Origin: Proliferodiscus dingleyae
Lineage: Eukaryota > Ascomycota > Leotiomycetes > Helotiales > Lachnaceae
DNA: 64,000 nt
NCBI GenBank assembly: GCA_003988795.1
Contig: QYAK01000042.1
Span: 62,001 to 126,000, forward strand
Reading direction: 5' to 3'
Both the position numbers and the translations under genes were made by a program. This document shows positions 11,816 to 22,356 of this stretch, in pieces; position 1 is the stretch's first letter; the number at the start of each line of letters is the position of its first letter. The notes under the pieces were generated by a model, which did no database searches, was not told the origin of the DNA, and saw nothing but the letters and a program-made list of their open reading frames with translations.

Positions 11816-11829
11816 TGGAAACGTTTCCA
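11816..11829. promoter_or_regulatory. 14-bp perfect palindrome TGGAAACGTTTCCA
   Basis: An uninterrupted self-complementary site 46 bp upstream of the monooxygenase ATG, in the 5' UTR or proximal promoter. It could bind a dimeric factor or form a short hairpin in the transcript. Confidence 0.4.
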
Positions 11830-11874
11830 GAGAAAAGGTCGAATTTTCTGAAGTCTAGGTGATCGTTGCCCTTC

Positions 11875-13140
11875 ATGTCACACCTCAACGTTCTCATCTC
11901 TGGTTCTGGCATCGCGGGTAGTGTCTTTGCCTTCTGGCTACTCTGTGCTAATCCTTCCGCCAACATCACTATAGTTGAGCGCAATCCTACTCCTCGCTTG
12001 ACCGGTGCCAGCGTGGACTTACGTAGCTCAGCTGTTGACATTATCAAATGGATGGGTTTAGAAGAGGAGATTCGCAAGCAAACCACAAACGAGGAGGGTG
12101 GGCAAGTGATAGACGCGACTGGTAAAGTTGTTGCGACCTTCAAAGCTACGGGCAGATCAGACGTTCAGAGCATGACATCGGAGTATGAGATCTTTCGTGG
12201 AGCGCTTGCGAAGATTTTCATTGACCCAATTGTAAGCCGGATCAAGCTCGTTTTTGACGAGACTGTCGACTATTATGAGGAGAGTGAAGATGGTGTGACT
12301 GTCGCATTCGCAAACAGTAAGGAGAGAAAGAAGTATGACCTTCTCGTGGCTGCGGATGGCCTTGGCTCGAGAATCCGCAGCATGATGTTAGGCAGCAAAC
12401 CGCAAGAACAACTCTACGATCAGGGTGTTCATATAGCATATTTTACCATCAAGGGCGACCTGTTACATGGTAGCCTTCTGGCGCAAGCGCATAATGCAAC
12501 GGGTGGACGCGCTATCTACCTACGTCCTGACCCCAATCCTGCCGGTCACACGAGAGTCATTTTTATGAATGTGACGCTCAAAGGAGATATTGAAACGAAG
12601 GAGAAGCTCAACAAAGCTCTTCAAGAAGGCAACGAAAGCTATATGAGGCTTATGGAAGAGATGTACGCAGACGTCGGCTGGGTGGTGCCAGAAGTGCTGC
12701 GAGGGATGCGCGAAAGCGACGATTTCTACTGCTCGGTGTTTGGGCAGATCAGATCACCCAAGTTACACGGTGGCCGCGTGGTTCTACTTGGCGATGCAGG
12801 CTATGCAACGCCTGGCTTTGGCACCAGTCTTGCAATCATCGGTGGCTACGTCCTTGCTGGAGAGTTGTTGAGCCATCCTGGCGACGTCAAGACGGCCATG
12901 GAGCAGTATGAAGATATCATGCTACCATTCGCGAGGAATTCGCAGGGTGGCGTGGAATTTTTTCTACAGCTACTCAATCCTCAAACACAATGGGGTATCA
13001 GAATCAGGAATGCAATTTTCTGGTTTGTGACATGGACCAAGCTGGATAGGTTGGCATTGGCTGCATCCGCGGTGCTGGGCTTCACGGAGAAGAAAGCCCC
13101 CATGCCTGACTATCCATGGCCTGGCGAACAAGCACGATAG
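11875..13140 (+). CDS. FAD-dependent monooxygenase (PHBH/TetX-like)
   Basis: A class A flavin monooxygenase of 421 residues in a single exon. The ATG at 11875 is the first ATG of the frame and puts the dinucleotide loop GSGIAG at residues 9-14. Further family signatures are the DG motif (LLVAADGLGSRIRSM), which contacts FAD and NADPH, and the GD motif (VVLLGDAGYATPGFGTS), which contacts the flavin ribityl. It resembles the TetX-like branch that hydroxylates aromatic or polyketide substrates. The C-terminal 40 residues contain a moderately hydrophobic helix (IRNAIFWFVTW). Head-to-head placement with the Zn2Cys6 regulator suggests co-regulation. The substrate is unknown. Confidence 0.93.
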   Translation: MSHLNVLISGSGIAGSVFAFWLLCANPSANITIVERNPTPRLTGASVDLRSSAVDIIKWMGLEEEIRKQTTNEEGGQVIDATGKVVATFKATGRSDVQSMTSEYEIFRGALAKIFIDPIVSRIKLVFDETVDYYEESEDGVTVAFANSKERKKYDLLVAADGLGSRIRSMMLGSKPQEQLYDQGVHIAYFTIKGDLLHGSLLAQAHNATGGRAIYLRPDPNPAGHTRVIFMNVTLKGDIETKEKLNKALQEGNESYMRLMEEMYADVGWVVPEVLRGMRESDDFYCSVFGQIRSPKLHGGRVVLLGDAGYATPGFGTSLAIIGGYVLAGELLSHPGDVKTAMEQYEDIMLPFARNSQGGVEFFLQLLNPQTQWGIRIRNAIFWFVTWTKLDRLALAASAVLGFTEKKAPMPDYPWPGEQAR

Positions 13141-15089
13141 AATGTAAGCTGGTGTGCTAGAAGAAGAAAATTCTACTACGACTATGAAATCAAGTCCTTC
13201 ACACATCGCTAGAACAGTCAGAGGAAGTCCTAGAAGAATACCCGGCCAGAAAGGGAGTGGGGATTTATCCTCGGTGTAAACTGCAAGACTAGATTCGTCA
13301 ATACGTCGATTTTGGAATCAGAAGGTATTGGCAGAGACAATTAGAGAGCAGGGGGGAAGATGCTACTGTAAAGAAGATGAGCTCAACGGTGAAGCGCTAA
13401 TAAGGGGTGCGCTAAGTGCTGGCGGCTGCTGTTCGCTTAAAAAGGGGCTGTTGGAGGTTGCGAAGCTAAATTTTGACCTCGTAAGTGGTATCAAATTTGC
13501 TAAACAAATAGGTGGCACAATTATTTTGACGTTAGATATCATATATCATATACATTCAATGAGCAGAATATCTCGATGCATTAAAATGACACCCCCTATG
13601 CTCGCTAGGGCTCTTGGTGATACTCGCTGGCGTAAAAGGTGGTCGAGAAGTTTCGGTTTTCTCATATTCACCGCTACTATTGCCCCAAGTCTTGCTAATA
13701 GCAGGAGCTTTTATGGCCTCAATACCCCAACCATTCGAAGTTGCTTTAGTTAGGACTACAGCCAAATCTGTTCTCTTCTGACTTCAAGTATTGGATTCCG
13801 TCGGTTTAGAGAAAAAGTCAAGTAGATATCAGAAGTTAAGTGTCAGAAATGACTGCGAATGTGCCAAAAAGTATACGATTTTACCGATACGAAAGATCTC
13901 CTCAAGTTGCTCAGATCGAAAATTCGTCAATGAATTGGGTCAACGAGAAGAGAGAGACGGGACAGGATGGATGGTTGTAATCATTGTGTTGTTTCGAGAA
14001 CCCTGGGCCCATATTCTTTCAGATTTATTTTAGAGGGCCTTCGGATTCAAGCGAACAATGATACAAAGTCTTTCTGTATTCTTCACCTTACATTCCAATG
14101 TCACAAACATCAGGATGTGCATAATTCGCATTGTTTTATGTTCCTTAGTTCTATCTGACGAGTCAACTCCTAGTTTTGAACGCTCATCCCTGCTTTCCGC
14201 TCTTGTGGGATGCTCTCATACTTCATATTGTCGACTATGTGTTGCGCCTATGCTCTTGCCCGAATCTCGTCTCTGTCTCTTACGGCAGTGAATCGTTCTG
14301 GGGTAGGCCTAGCTGCCGTCTTTGCCGGTACCCAGCCAATTAGTCAATCGTCGAAGCGTTCTGGCAATCTTCGTTGATCAACAACCAAACAGTCCTCGTC
14401 TAATCCCTATTCAATATGAGACATATTCTGGACATGCCGCACAAGTATTCTTCAGAACGCCAAATTCACACGACGATGCTGCCTGCGCGCTCATCTAAAG
14501 CTCTGTTTTGTAAGTGACTGGCACTATTGGGATTTCACTCGTGTCTTTTCCATCATCCTCGCTCTAAACTATCTGTGCCATTCGTAGAGATTTCGCTGTT
14601 TCCAGTTCTAGGGGTAGGGACGAACTCTAGCTGGGGTACGATGATGCTATGTCGCATACCAAGCTACGGGAAAAAGACATAGTTGAAGGATGTCGAGAGG
14701 ATTATTGGTGGAAAAATGAAGAAACATAATGTTATGTAAATTAGATTTTAGTTAGTGAATGTGGGCAGAATGAAAATTGACATTTGAGCAAACTTTCAGA
14801 TTTGGTGAATGGAATCCAAGAGAAAATTTTGTTGTGTGCGTCTCCTTTCTTCCGTCTTCACTGCTCCCCCGGGTAGTCAAATTTCGTCGTTCCCCCGGAT
14901 GACAATCCCATAATCTCGTATCTCACGATACATGCTTCTTCAAGCACATCTCATCAATCTGAGTATTGTTGGAGCCTTCTGTCAACTCTACTGCATTCAG
15001 TCAGGTGTATCTCGGCGTGTTGAGCTACTAAGCAACGCATCGCCTCCACCCTGAGCGAGGTTCTGCTTCTGTAGCCAGCAAAGAACCAG
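13141..15089. other. Intergenic, about 1.9 kb, AT-rich
   Basis: No supported gene. Several frames of 60-140 codons on the plus strand lack recognisable motifs and good starts. This could be a decayed region. The last few hundred bases are the helicase promoter. Confidence 0.5.
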
Positions 15090-18000
15090 ATGGATTCTAC
15101 CGCTGGATTCTCTAATAAGCGGCTGAAGCGTGAGAATTCAGACATGACAAGACAAGACGCTGTCAAACCTGTACACCCCGTACATCGCAAGACAGAAAAC
15201 CAGAAGACTCGAGTCGATAAACCCCATCCTATGCTCAATCAGACAACTGCGAGTGCAGATGATGGCGAGATTGTACCATGCGCACCTCACAAGACTGGAT
15301 GGTCCAAAAGAACGAGCACCAAACACAGACAAGGAGGTAGAGACTTGACCAGCCAGCAAAGCAAGCTCGCATCCAATACTTCTCAAGTCACAGAACCTAA
15401 TCTAGGCGATGTCGGTCCCTTCGACTGCGAGGTGACGATCACTGAGCTCGAAGCAAACTCGGAACACCAATCACAAGCATTCGACAAGCCCAAAGACGTC
15501 GCCTGGGGATACATAGCGCGCAAGAACCAATCTCCAAGGGACATGAAAATGAACGTCATCGCACACATCGGACGATGCGTAGGACTTACACTACAAATTC
15601 GGTCTGGTCCATACTCTCTATCTGTTCAGTTTAATGCCAAGCAGGCTGAGATATTCAATGCCAGCATTACCGACGCATATGATGTAACAGATACTTCCTT
15701 CACTTTCAGACACGCCAAGGACTTTGCCGTGCGAACACGCTGCGCAAGAAATGTGATCATTTCTCCCAGTTATTCTAATCAACATCCCCCAAACGGAGTC
15801 AACGAGGCTTTTCAACTCATGCGCCTGTTGTTGAAAGACTGTGATGTTAGAATACGCTTCAAGCAGAGTCAAAGATGTCGCGATGCTCTCGAAAAAGTGC
15901 GACAAATATCAGCTAAATTCAACCATCTGTCACTCAGCGTTCAGGAACAAGAACGGCGCCCTGCATCAACTTTAGAGGAGTGGATGCGGCCTGATAGCGG
16001 CTACGCCATTGGATCACAATGGGAGGGTACTTGGAGTATAGGCCCTGGAGTTGGTATCGCATTCGAGAATCCATCCGAATCTGAACTTGATGCAAAGTCA
16101 CTAGTCCCATTGCGTCTGATCAACCCTAAACTAGTCGAATATACCCCGGAACCTGCGAAGATTTCCTTTACAGATGACAATGACCTTGAGATACGTATGT
16201 ACCTCGGGTACGCAAACCTGGCGCATTCCTATGTAGTTCGTCAGCGAGAAATACATAATGGGATTCTTGGACGCTGGCACGCGATCGTTTACCAAACCAG
16301 AGGATCCACCGTGTTTTTCAAGATCAATGTTAACCACGAGGACAATACTTCTTTCTCTTTGCCTTCAGACTACAAATCAACCTTCCATGTTGCCTTTCGC
16401 ACGCCAGACGAGCAACCAGATCACTTTGGAAGATGGCAGGGATGTCTACTTCGATCTAAATCCTCTCGATACGAGTTCAAGGCCTGGCGAACAGACACGC
16501 ATACTCCGACTAAGCGCAACATCAAAGAAAAAGAGATACTCACGGTTGAGCTTATGATAAAACCTCATTTTTGGTTGGGAAGAATGGCACTCGAAGCAAT
16601 TTGTGATTTCGCAAAAAATTCCAATATGCCAGATCAGCCAGGAGCGATCCCTTGGACGTCAATGCGCGCCGGTCTCGTGATGCCCTTGCCTCCCAAAAAG
16701 GCCTTGCTTGATGAACCCATGGATGCAATGAGAGCGGCTCAACGTCATGCATTGAAGAAGAAATTGTCACAGACTTTTGATGACGAGCAGATGAGGGCGT
16801 TTCATGAAGCAATTGAACCTCGTTTGAGAATCGCACTTGTTTCAGGAGGAGCGTTTACTGGAAAGACAATGTTGTTAATTGCCACTGCGGTTTACTTGGC
16901 AGCTGAGGGCCTACGTGTTGGGATATTTACGTCTGAACACTCCCGGGCAGATGAACTTTCACGCCGCATAGAGGTTATTACAGCTGAATGCCGCGACCAT
17001 ATCCGAGACCTATTCCTCACAACACGTTTACAACCAAGATGGAAAGCGTATAAGCCTGAAAAGCAACTCCGACTTAGCGATAGGGATATACATGACATCG
17101 ATGATACCGAGGCAGGCTGGAATAATGACCATGAAGTGCATGACACAAATATCAGAACCCTCGATCATAACGCCAAGGAGATAATGCAGAGATCCGGTTA
17201 CAATGGGCCGTTATGCAGTAATCTATCTAGCGCGCTACTCCTAGCTGCAGAGTGGAGCAGAATTTGGATCACTACGCCTCAACTTGCGGGAGACACATAT
17301 TTAATGAACAATCCCATGGACATCATACTAGTAGATCGAGCTCACCAGATGCCGGAACCCATCTCTTTAATTCCGTTGACCAAGCATAAAAACGCTCAAG
17401 CGGTGATCATCACGGCGAGGGAAAAAGCATCTCCACTAAACCTGGCTCAGAATACACACAATCCTTTCCTTTCTCAGATCGAATTGCAACAATCGAGTCG
17501 ACTTTTAAGACTGGGTTTCCCTCATCATACCCTCAATGTACAATATATGCTTCAGCCAAATATAGTGAGCTTGACGAATGTGCTGTTCAATGAGAATCTC
17601 CAAGGCAGGTATCTAAACTCAACCACAGATCAAGCGCAGGCTTGGACAAGATATCTCGAATGGAAGCATTGGCCTAGCGGTGGTCTCAATGCTATATATA
17701 CGAAACATGACCCTACAGTACCAGTTAAGAAGGGCAATCACACCAGCACAACTAACATGAATGTCGTACGGGAATTAGTCGCAGAGATACAGCAATTCAA
17801 TGTCAAGTGTACCGTCATTACCTATATGGACGAGCAGAAAGTATTTTTGGAGTCAAACATCCCACAATATCATAACAATCTCTCTATTTGCAACCTCAAA
17901 GACATGACAGATAGGCAGGATGAGATCGTCATTCTGGATCTCAGTATGTATTTCGACGACTCAAGTCCAAGCAATCTCTATGGTAGTTTCGCGAACGACA

Positions 18001-18251
18001 AAGATCGTATGAGGCTTGCCCTCACACGAGGCAGATCCGCTTTAATGATCGTGGCCGATCGACAACTCATGAAGCGTGTTCATATGGATTCGACTCTCAA
18101 GCTACTCGACAAATATCTTCAGTCTCATCGCTTGGTTAGAAATTGGAAACTCGGCAAGTGGCTTCCATACGCTAGCAAACAAACAATCCAGAATCCGCAA
18201 GAGGATAGGTCGCAAGAGCCTAACCGAAAACGCAAGTCTCCACATGATTAA
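15090..18251 (+). CDS. UPF1-like superfamily 1 helicase-fold protein with degenerate catalytic motifs
   Basis: A single-exon protein of 1053 residues with a basic, probably nuclear-targeted N terminus (NKRLKRE) and a middle region of unknown fold. A DNA2/NAM7/UPF1-type helicase core occupies about residues 570-1010. Walker A is intact (GGAFTGKT, residues 586-593). Motif II reads DRAHQ at 749-753 instead of DEA(S/H)Q. Motif III is a serine/threonine-type ITAREKAS without the GDxxQ. The usual QYRMHP of motif IV is QYMLQP at 818-823. Motif V (DRQDEIVILDLS) and motif VI (ALTRGRS, Arg980) are recognisable. It probably binds ATP, but loss of the catalytic Glu argues against efficient hydrolysis. 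The C-terminal tail is basic (RKRKSP). The next gene on the same strand is the deaminase at 19124. Confidence 0.85.
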   Translation: MDSTAGFSNKRLKRENSDMTRQDAVKPVHPVHRKTENQKTRVDKPHPMLNQTTASADDGEIVPCAPHKTGWSKRTSTKHRQGGRDLTSQQSKLASNTSQVTEPNLGDVGPFDCEVTITELEANSEHQSQAFDKPKDVAWGYIARKNQSPRDMKMNVIAHIGRCVGLTLQIRSGPYSLSVQFNAKQAEIFNASITDAYDVTDTSFTFRHAKDFAVRTRCARNVIISPSYSNQHPPNGVNEAFQLMRLLLKDCDVRIRFKQSQRCRDALEKVRQISAKFNHLSLSVQEQERRPASTLEEWMRPDSGYAIGSQWEGTWSIGPGVGIAFENPSESELDAKSLVPLRLINPKLVEYTPEPAKISFTDDNDLEIRMYLGYANLAHSYVVRQREIHNGILGRWHAIVYQTRGSTVFFKINVNHEDNTSFSLPSDYKSTFHVAFRTPDEQPDHFGRWQGCLLRSKSSRYEFKAWRTDTHTPTKRNIKEKEILTVELMIKPHFWLGRMALEAICDFAKNSNMPDQPGAIPWTSMRAGLVMPLPPKKALLDEPMDAMRAAQRHALKKKLSQTFDDEQMRAFHEAIEPRLRIALVSGGAFTGKTMLLIATAVYLAAEGLRVGIFTSEHSRADELSRRIEVITAECRDHIRDLFLTTRLQPRWKAYKPEKQLRLSDRDIHDIDDTEAGWNNDHEVHDTNIRTLDHNAKEIMQRSGYNGPLCSNLSSALLLAAEWSRIWITTPQLAGDTYLMNNPMDIILVDRAHQMPEPISLIPLTKHKNAQAVIITAREKASPLNLAQNTHNPFLSQIELQQSSRLLRLGFPHHTLNVQYMLQPNIVSLTNVLFNENLQGRYLNSTTDQAQAWTRYLEWKHWPSGGLNAIYTKHDPTVPVKKGNHTSTTNMNVVRELVAEIQQFNVKCTVITYMDEQKVFLESNIPQYHNNLSICNLKDMTDRQDEIVILDLSMYFDDSSPSNLYGSFANDKDRMRLALTRGRSALMIVADRQLMKRVHMDSTLKLLDKYLQSHRLVRNWKLGKWLPYASKQTIQNPQEDRSQEPNRKRKSPHD

Positions 18252-19123
18252 TCGTCAGCACAGTGAACAGTGAGGTCCGAGCAGCCAGAGATTCTTATTT
18301 CAGTTAATGAAGGTGCCCAAAAAGATTCTAGGAATGATTCGGAAGCAGAACAATTGAAGATGGATCTTGGACGATTAAAGGAGCTACATGCAAAGCAAAC
18401 ATTATCACAAATCCTCATTGTTTGGAAGATGTGTTCATCTTGCGAGTATGATTGAAACATGGATGAGACATAAAGTTGTTCTATGGCTATGGGAATTCTT
18501 TCTAAAAGCAACGGACCAGAGCCTTGTGCGAATGGTCGTTCTTGCATGAGCCAGTAGATAGCATAAACTAAAAAACCAATAGAACATGGTTTTCAAAAGC
18601 TTTGTTTCGTATTCGCAGTGTGATTGTATGTAAATGTCGCCAGAAAAAAACAAAGTCCTAGGAGCACCAATGCAAGTGTTGTGCATTGCACCTCCCACGC
18701 CTGCATGCCAGGCTGGTCGCGGCCGCTGCAGACCTTGCACACTGGTAATTTATGAAGAACATCAAGCTTAAGCGCTAATGTATATACACGTGTCGTACAT
18801 ATTGGCACGCGTTTGCTTGCCTCGATGACCTGTTACGAAATGCTGTCAACGATTTTCCTAAATAATTGGCACAGAGATGATCTTTCTGTCATTTTCTGAC
18901 AGACGTATTGTTGCACAAGGCCCGCGGCATCTAGATCCGTGCGATATCGGACGCAACATTACTTATGTATGCTATGTCATATAATTAGATGTTAGTAGGG
19001 GAAACTGTAAATACCTCTCTGTATATCTCCCAGGAGAGCACGTCTCCGTTGATATTACAAAACTTTGGATTTTACTGAGGCTTTTAACATTTTTCTATCA
19101 GCAAAAGCCTACATATTGTGAAC
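18252..19123. other. Intergenic between helicase-like and deaminase genes
   Basis: 872 bp with no supported gene; presumably the 3' flank of the helicase-like gene and the deaminase promoter. Confidence 0.5.
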
Positions 19124-21043
19124 ATGTCTACGCTTGAGATACAAGGGAACGTCAGACGTCGCTTCGTCCTAGCTGCTGTTCTTCTCTACATGCTAGATCC
19201 CGTCCGTGGAGAACCTACAGCCTATGACCTAGATCGGGGCCATTTTGACATAGAAGGGTCAAGGGAACGATTACTCAAACGAAAATTTTTAGACTCTGTT
19301 GCTCTCATCTGCGCCATCAAGAAGGGAGGTCCTTATGTTTCCGCAGCTTGCCTTGAGGAAGCTAGTCCCAGTGGAACTATTCTCCGTGTTGCCAGTAATG
19401 GTGGAATTTCTGAACCCACATTACTTCGTTTAAAAAAGATCATCAATATGCTAAATGAGGTTGCGAGTGACGGTAAGCCAATCTGATAGTAGTATAAAAT
19501 GAGGGGGCAAGCTAAGGACTTCTTCACAGCCAGCAATATTGATCAAACCGAGACCACTTTGCTGCGTCTTATCATTCAACTTGATATTTCAAAAATCCAC
19601 GCTTATGTTAGAAAATTACGTGGCTGCAAGGAGAACTTCGGAAATTTTATATCCATCTTGAAAAAGCATGTCTCAGAATTCTCGCCTGGGACCTTTCCTT
19701 CATCACAAGAAGCCATTGAATGGTTTGAAAAGATGTACACAATTTGCGACCTTGCCGGCGGGGCCAGTCCAGAAGCCTTGTTTGAGTACATAAGCCTGGC
19801 GCAGAATGCTAGGAGAGACCACCACCCTTTCCTGGAGGCTGTTTCGTCCACAGTTCGTCAACCATTACCATCGTGGATTTACGTAATCTTCAAGTTGGGG
19901 AGATATGGTATAGCTTCAAAGGCTCTGTTGCATCTTGCGTTCGAGTTCCGCGCTCTGTTTAATCCTATGACTATTGAGTCATTGAATGCACCACAGATGA
20001 GACAATTTGCAACCGAAGCAGGAGAGATGCATCTGACCACGGTTTTGAGAAGAGTGGCTGACGGCAAAGAAGAGGACTTCAAAGATCGGCTTGCTGGTGT
20101 CTGGAACACTAGTAACGCTGAGGACTTATTTCGGCAGTCTTGCAATATTGATCTAGCCGTCCACGCCGAAGTACAGCTTGTCGACTTCTATGACCACAAT
20201 CCGCAACTGAGACCGGCCTTTCGCTTTATCGGTGTGAGCAAAAAGTCCTGCTACCTCTGTCGTACGTTTCTAGCAGCTCATCCCGAGAATTTTGCTATCT
20301 CGTCTTGTCACCAAAAGCTATATCGATCATGGGCCCTTCCCCCAACCACCAATCTTAAGATCTATAAGCGGTACAAGGATATTGTGAAAGGATTGAGCAT
20401 ATCCATGGAGGCTATAGCAAAACAAGACTTGAAAAACCGCTTAGGCATCACAATCACGCCTGTCCCCCCTGACTCTACGGCGGGAGTATCACTCACTGGA
20501 TTGACAGAGGTACATTTGTCGAATCGAACAGTTGGAAAAATTGTGGAATCTCAGCTTTATACTACAGCGCCTCAAGGACCGGCAGCAGAACAGGGAAATG
20601 AGACTCAACAGGGTAATGGTTCCCTGCATAGCTCAGCAAGCTTAATCGCTACTCCGAACCCATCAATACCGAGCTTAGGGGTAGCTTCTATCAGTGATGA
20701 TGAAGAAGTGGTAGTTTATAACAGTACCAGGGATTCCAGTTACGACACGGTCAAAATGAGTTCCGTCGTATTTCTCGTTCGTAGACTGGATGAACCTACC
20801 AGACAAGATATTATTAGCATGCGTGACATTCTTGATCACTCATCCGCAACGCCTTCATGGACAAGATTAGTCCAGCTTTTGAGCAATGAGAATGGGCTAG
20901 GTGCTACTTTTATTGAGGGAAGAAGCTTCTTGTTAGTTAACGATCAGATCCGAGTTGCAGATGAACGTCAATTGGCAGCATGTGCCCAGTATTTGCTGAA
21001 TTCAGGGGCTTCGAACGCCGATGTGTATTTCTACAGATCTTGA
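19124..21043 (+). CDS. OTT_1508-like fungal nucleic-acid/nucleotide deaminase
   Basis: Two exons (19124-19472, 19530-21043) around a 57-nt intron (GTAAGC..TTCACAG, branch GCTAAG) give 620 residues. The deaminase signature is complete: His328-Ala-Glu330 (VHAEVQLVDFY) and Cys357-x2-Cys360 (SKKSCYLC). These are the zinc ligands and catalytic Glu of the cytidine-deaminase fold, followed by HPENFAISSCHQKLY. This matches the OTT_1508-like clade (Pfam OTT_1508_deam), which is expanded in fungi and shared with intracellular bacteria. Its substrate in fungi is unknown to me; proposed roles are nucleic-acid editing or conflict. The helical N-terminal ~300 residues and the Ser/Thr-rich C terminus have no assignable fold. 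It lies 872 bp downstream of the helicase-like gene, same strand. Confidence 0.85.
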
Positions 21044-21212
21044 TTACAAGCAGTTCTAGCGACAGTATAATTATTCCAAATCCGCTCTACCGAGTTTTAA
21101 ACAAAATCTCCGGCACAAGGTGGCAATATATGGGGAGAAAAGACAAGGTCGTTTTTATCAGATGATTGAGTTATGAGCATATCTAAAATGAGTGTTTTAT
21201 TCTCACTAGGCG

Positions 21213-21667
21213 TCAAATTTCTATCTCTACTAGCTCTGGAACTTCTGGATGTGCGTCTCGCACGTGTCTTCGCATATTGTCCCGCCTTGTATCGCCTTTT
21301 TTCTCTTTTTTGCACATTTTGACTGGGCAAAAGAACCGCCGAGTACCAGGCAATTCATTTTGATGTTTTGAATTCACGTGTCGGTCAAGATCCTTTTTGT
21401 ATCTAAAACCCAGGTCGTCACAAATAGGTACCGCACACTTGAAAGGTTTGCTATGTTTCTTGGCATGAGTACTACCAAAATTCAAATTAGTACCTTCACA
21501 TTAAACGTAGCGGACTGTGCATACTTCAACTTATGGCGTCTGGAGAACGTAACAAGGCAGAAGGGACAAGTGAACTGCGTTACATTTTGCGGCGGAGGAT
21601 GCACAAGCGTCGGAGAGGGACCAGTATGTTCATAGTCAATTGGTGATTGAGGAAGGTCTCCAGTCAT
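21213..21667 (-). CDS. C2H2 zinc-finger protein (5' end uncertain)
   Basis: The minimal model uses the first in-frame ATG at 21667, with exons 21525-21667 and 21213-21471 across a 53-nt intron (GTATGC..GGTAG), giving 133 residues. The splice restores finger 1 (CPFCLVTFSRRHKL joined to NTHAKKH; C-x2-C-x12-H-x3-H). Finger 2 is CAVPIC...HVNSKH and finger 3 is CPVKMC...HVRDAH, both C-x4-C types. The same frame stays open and protein-like upstream to 21907, where it meets an in-frame TAG (21908-21910). A longer N terminus may therefore exist through another exon, or have been lost. It is probably a DNA-binding protein and is convergent with the deaminase gene (169 bp apart). Confidence 0.7.
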
Positions 21668-22107
21668 CCGTGGCTGCACGTCTGTAGACAATTCGCTCAA
21701 TAGCGGCTGGGGACTCCCAGTGTGGCTTTGGATGTTACCTGATTGAAACGTCACAGTGGTGTGGTCAGGAACCGGATTAAGCCTGCTATCCAGTAGCCTG
21801 GGATCGATTGTTTCAAATGGGTAAGTTGAATTGCGTTGTGGTCGCTGATGAGCGTAAAGATTGGTGTAGCTGACTTGTTGAAGTTGTCGGGGTAACTGTG
21901 CATCTCTCTAGGAAAGAGAATTCCGGTGCGACATCATTGAAACCATTAAGAGGATAAGCCAATATCAGAATATTTGATGAGGTGCTGAAAGAATGGATGA
22001 AAATTGAGACGGAGTATAGGTTTGAAAAGAGTAGAAGTGGTGGAATTTGTAGATGGGGGCTACAGATATGTTGGTGTTCTGTCGACCGTCGGAGAAACTC
22101 CGAAGGT

Positions 22108-22255
22108 TGTAGGCCTCAAAATGAGCCGCTCCCATAGATTGAAACCCAGCATGTAATGACTTAATTGGCCCAGATGATTGTAGGCCTCAATTTTAGCGTA
22201 CTTAGCCTGCCCCACAATAATAAAGTAGCTATGGTAGGCCTCAAATTTAGCGCAA
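22108..22255. repeat. Cluster of three TAGGCCTCAA repeats
   Basis: Three copies of the core TAGGCCTCAA lie at about 22110-22119, 22181-22190 and 22235-22244. The second and third extend to an 18-bp near-identity (TAGGCCTCAA-N-TTTAGCG). Related copies occur at 25983 (TAGGCCTCAG) and 26109, and a shorter GGGCCTCAAAATGG lies near 30608. Function is unknown; the options are a regulator site or debris of a dispersed element. Confidence 0.6.
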
Positions 22256-22333
22256 TGAAGTGATGGTGATCGAGGAAAGCCTTGGCTTCACCACACTACT
22301 TCAATCAAGCAAAATTGGCTATTTCTAACGTCA

Positions 22334-22356
22334 CTAGCCTTGTGAAACTAGGCTAG
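22334..22356. repeat. Inverted repeat CTAGCCT-N9-AGGCTAG
   Basis: Perfect 7-bp arms around a 9-nt loop, upstream of the kinase-HAD-UPRTase gene. It could be a protein-binding dyad or a hairpin. Confidence 0.35.

Larger units (their letters stand above)
11344..11874. promoter_or_regulatory. Divergent promoter between Zn2Cys6 regulator and FAD monooxygenase
   Basis: The 531-bp head-to-head region contains three dyad-symmetric sites (listed separately). It has no open frame of note. Shared control by the adjacent regulator is an inference. Confidence 0.5.

Noticed and set aside
13328..14291. Run of short plus-strand frames that might be a decayed gene
   Set aside because: No recognisable domain and no consistent exon chain. 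Noted only as intergenic.
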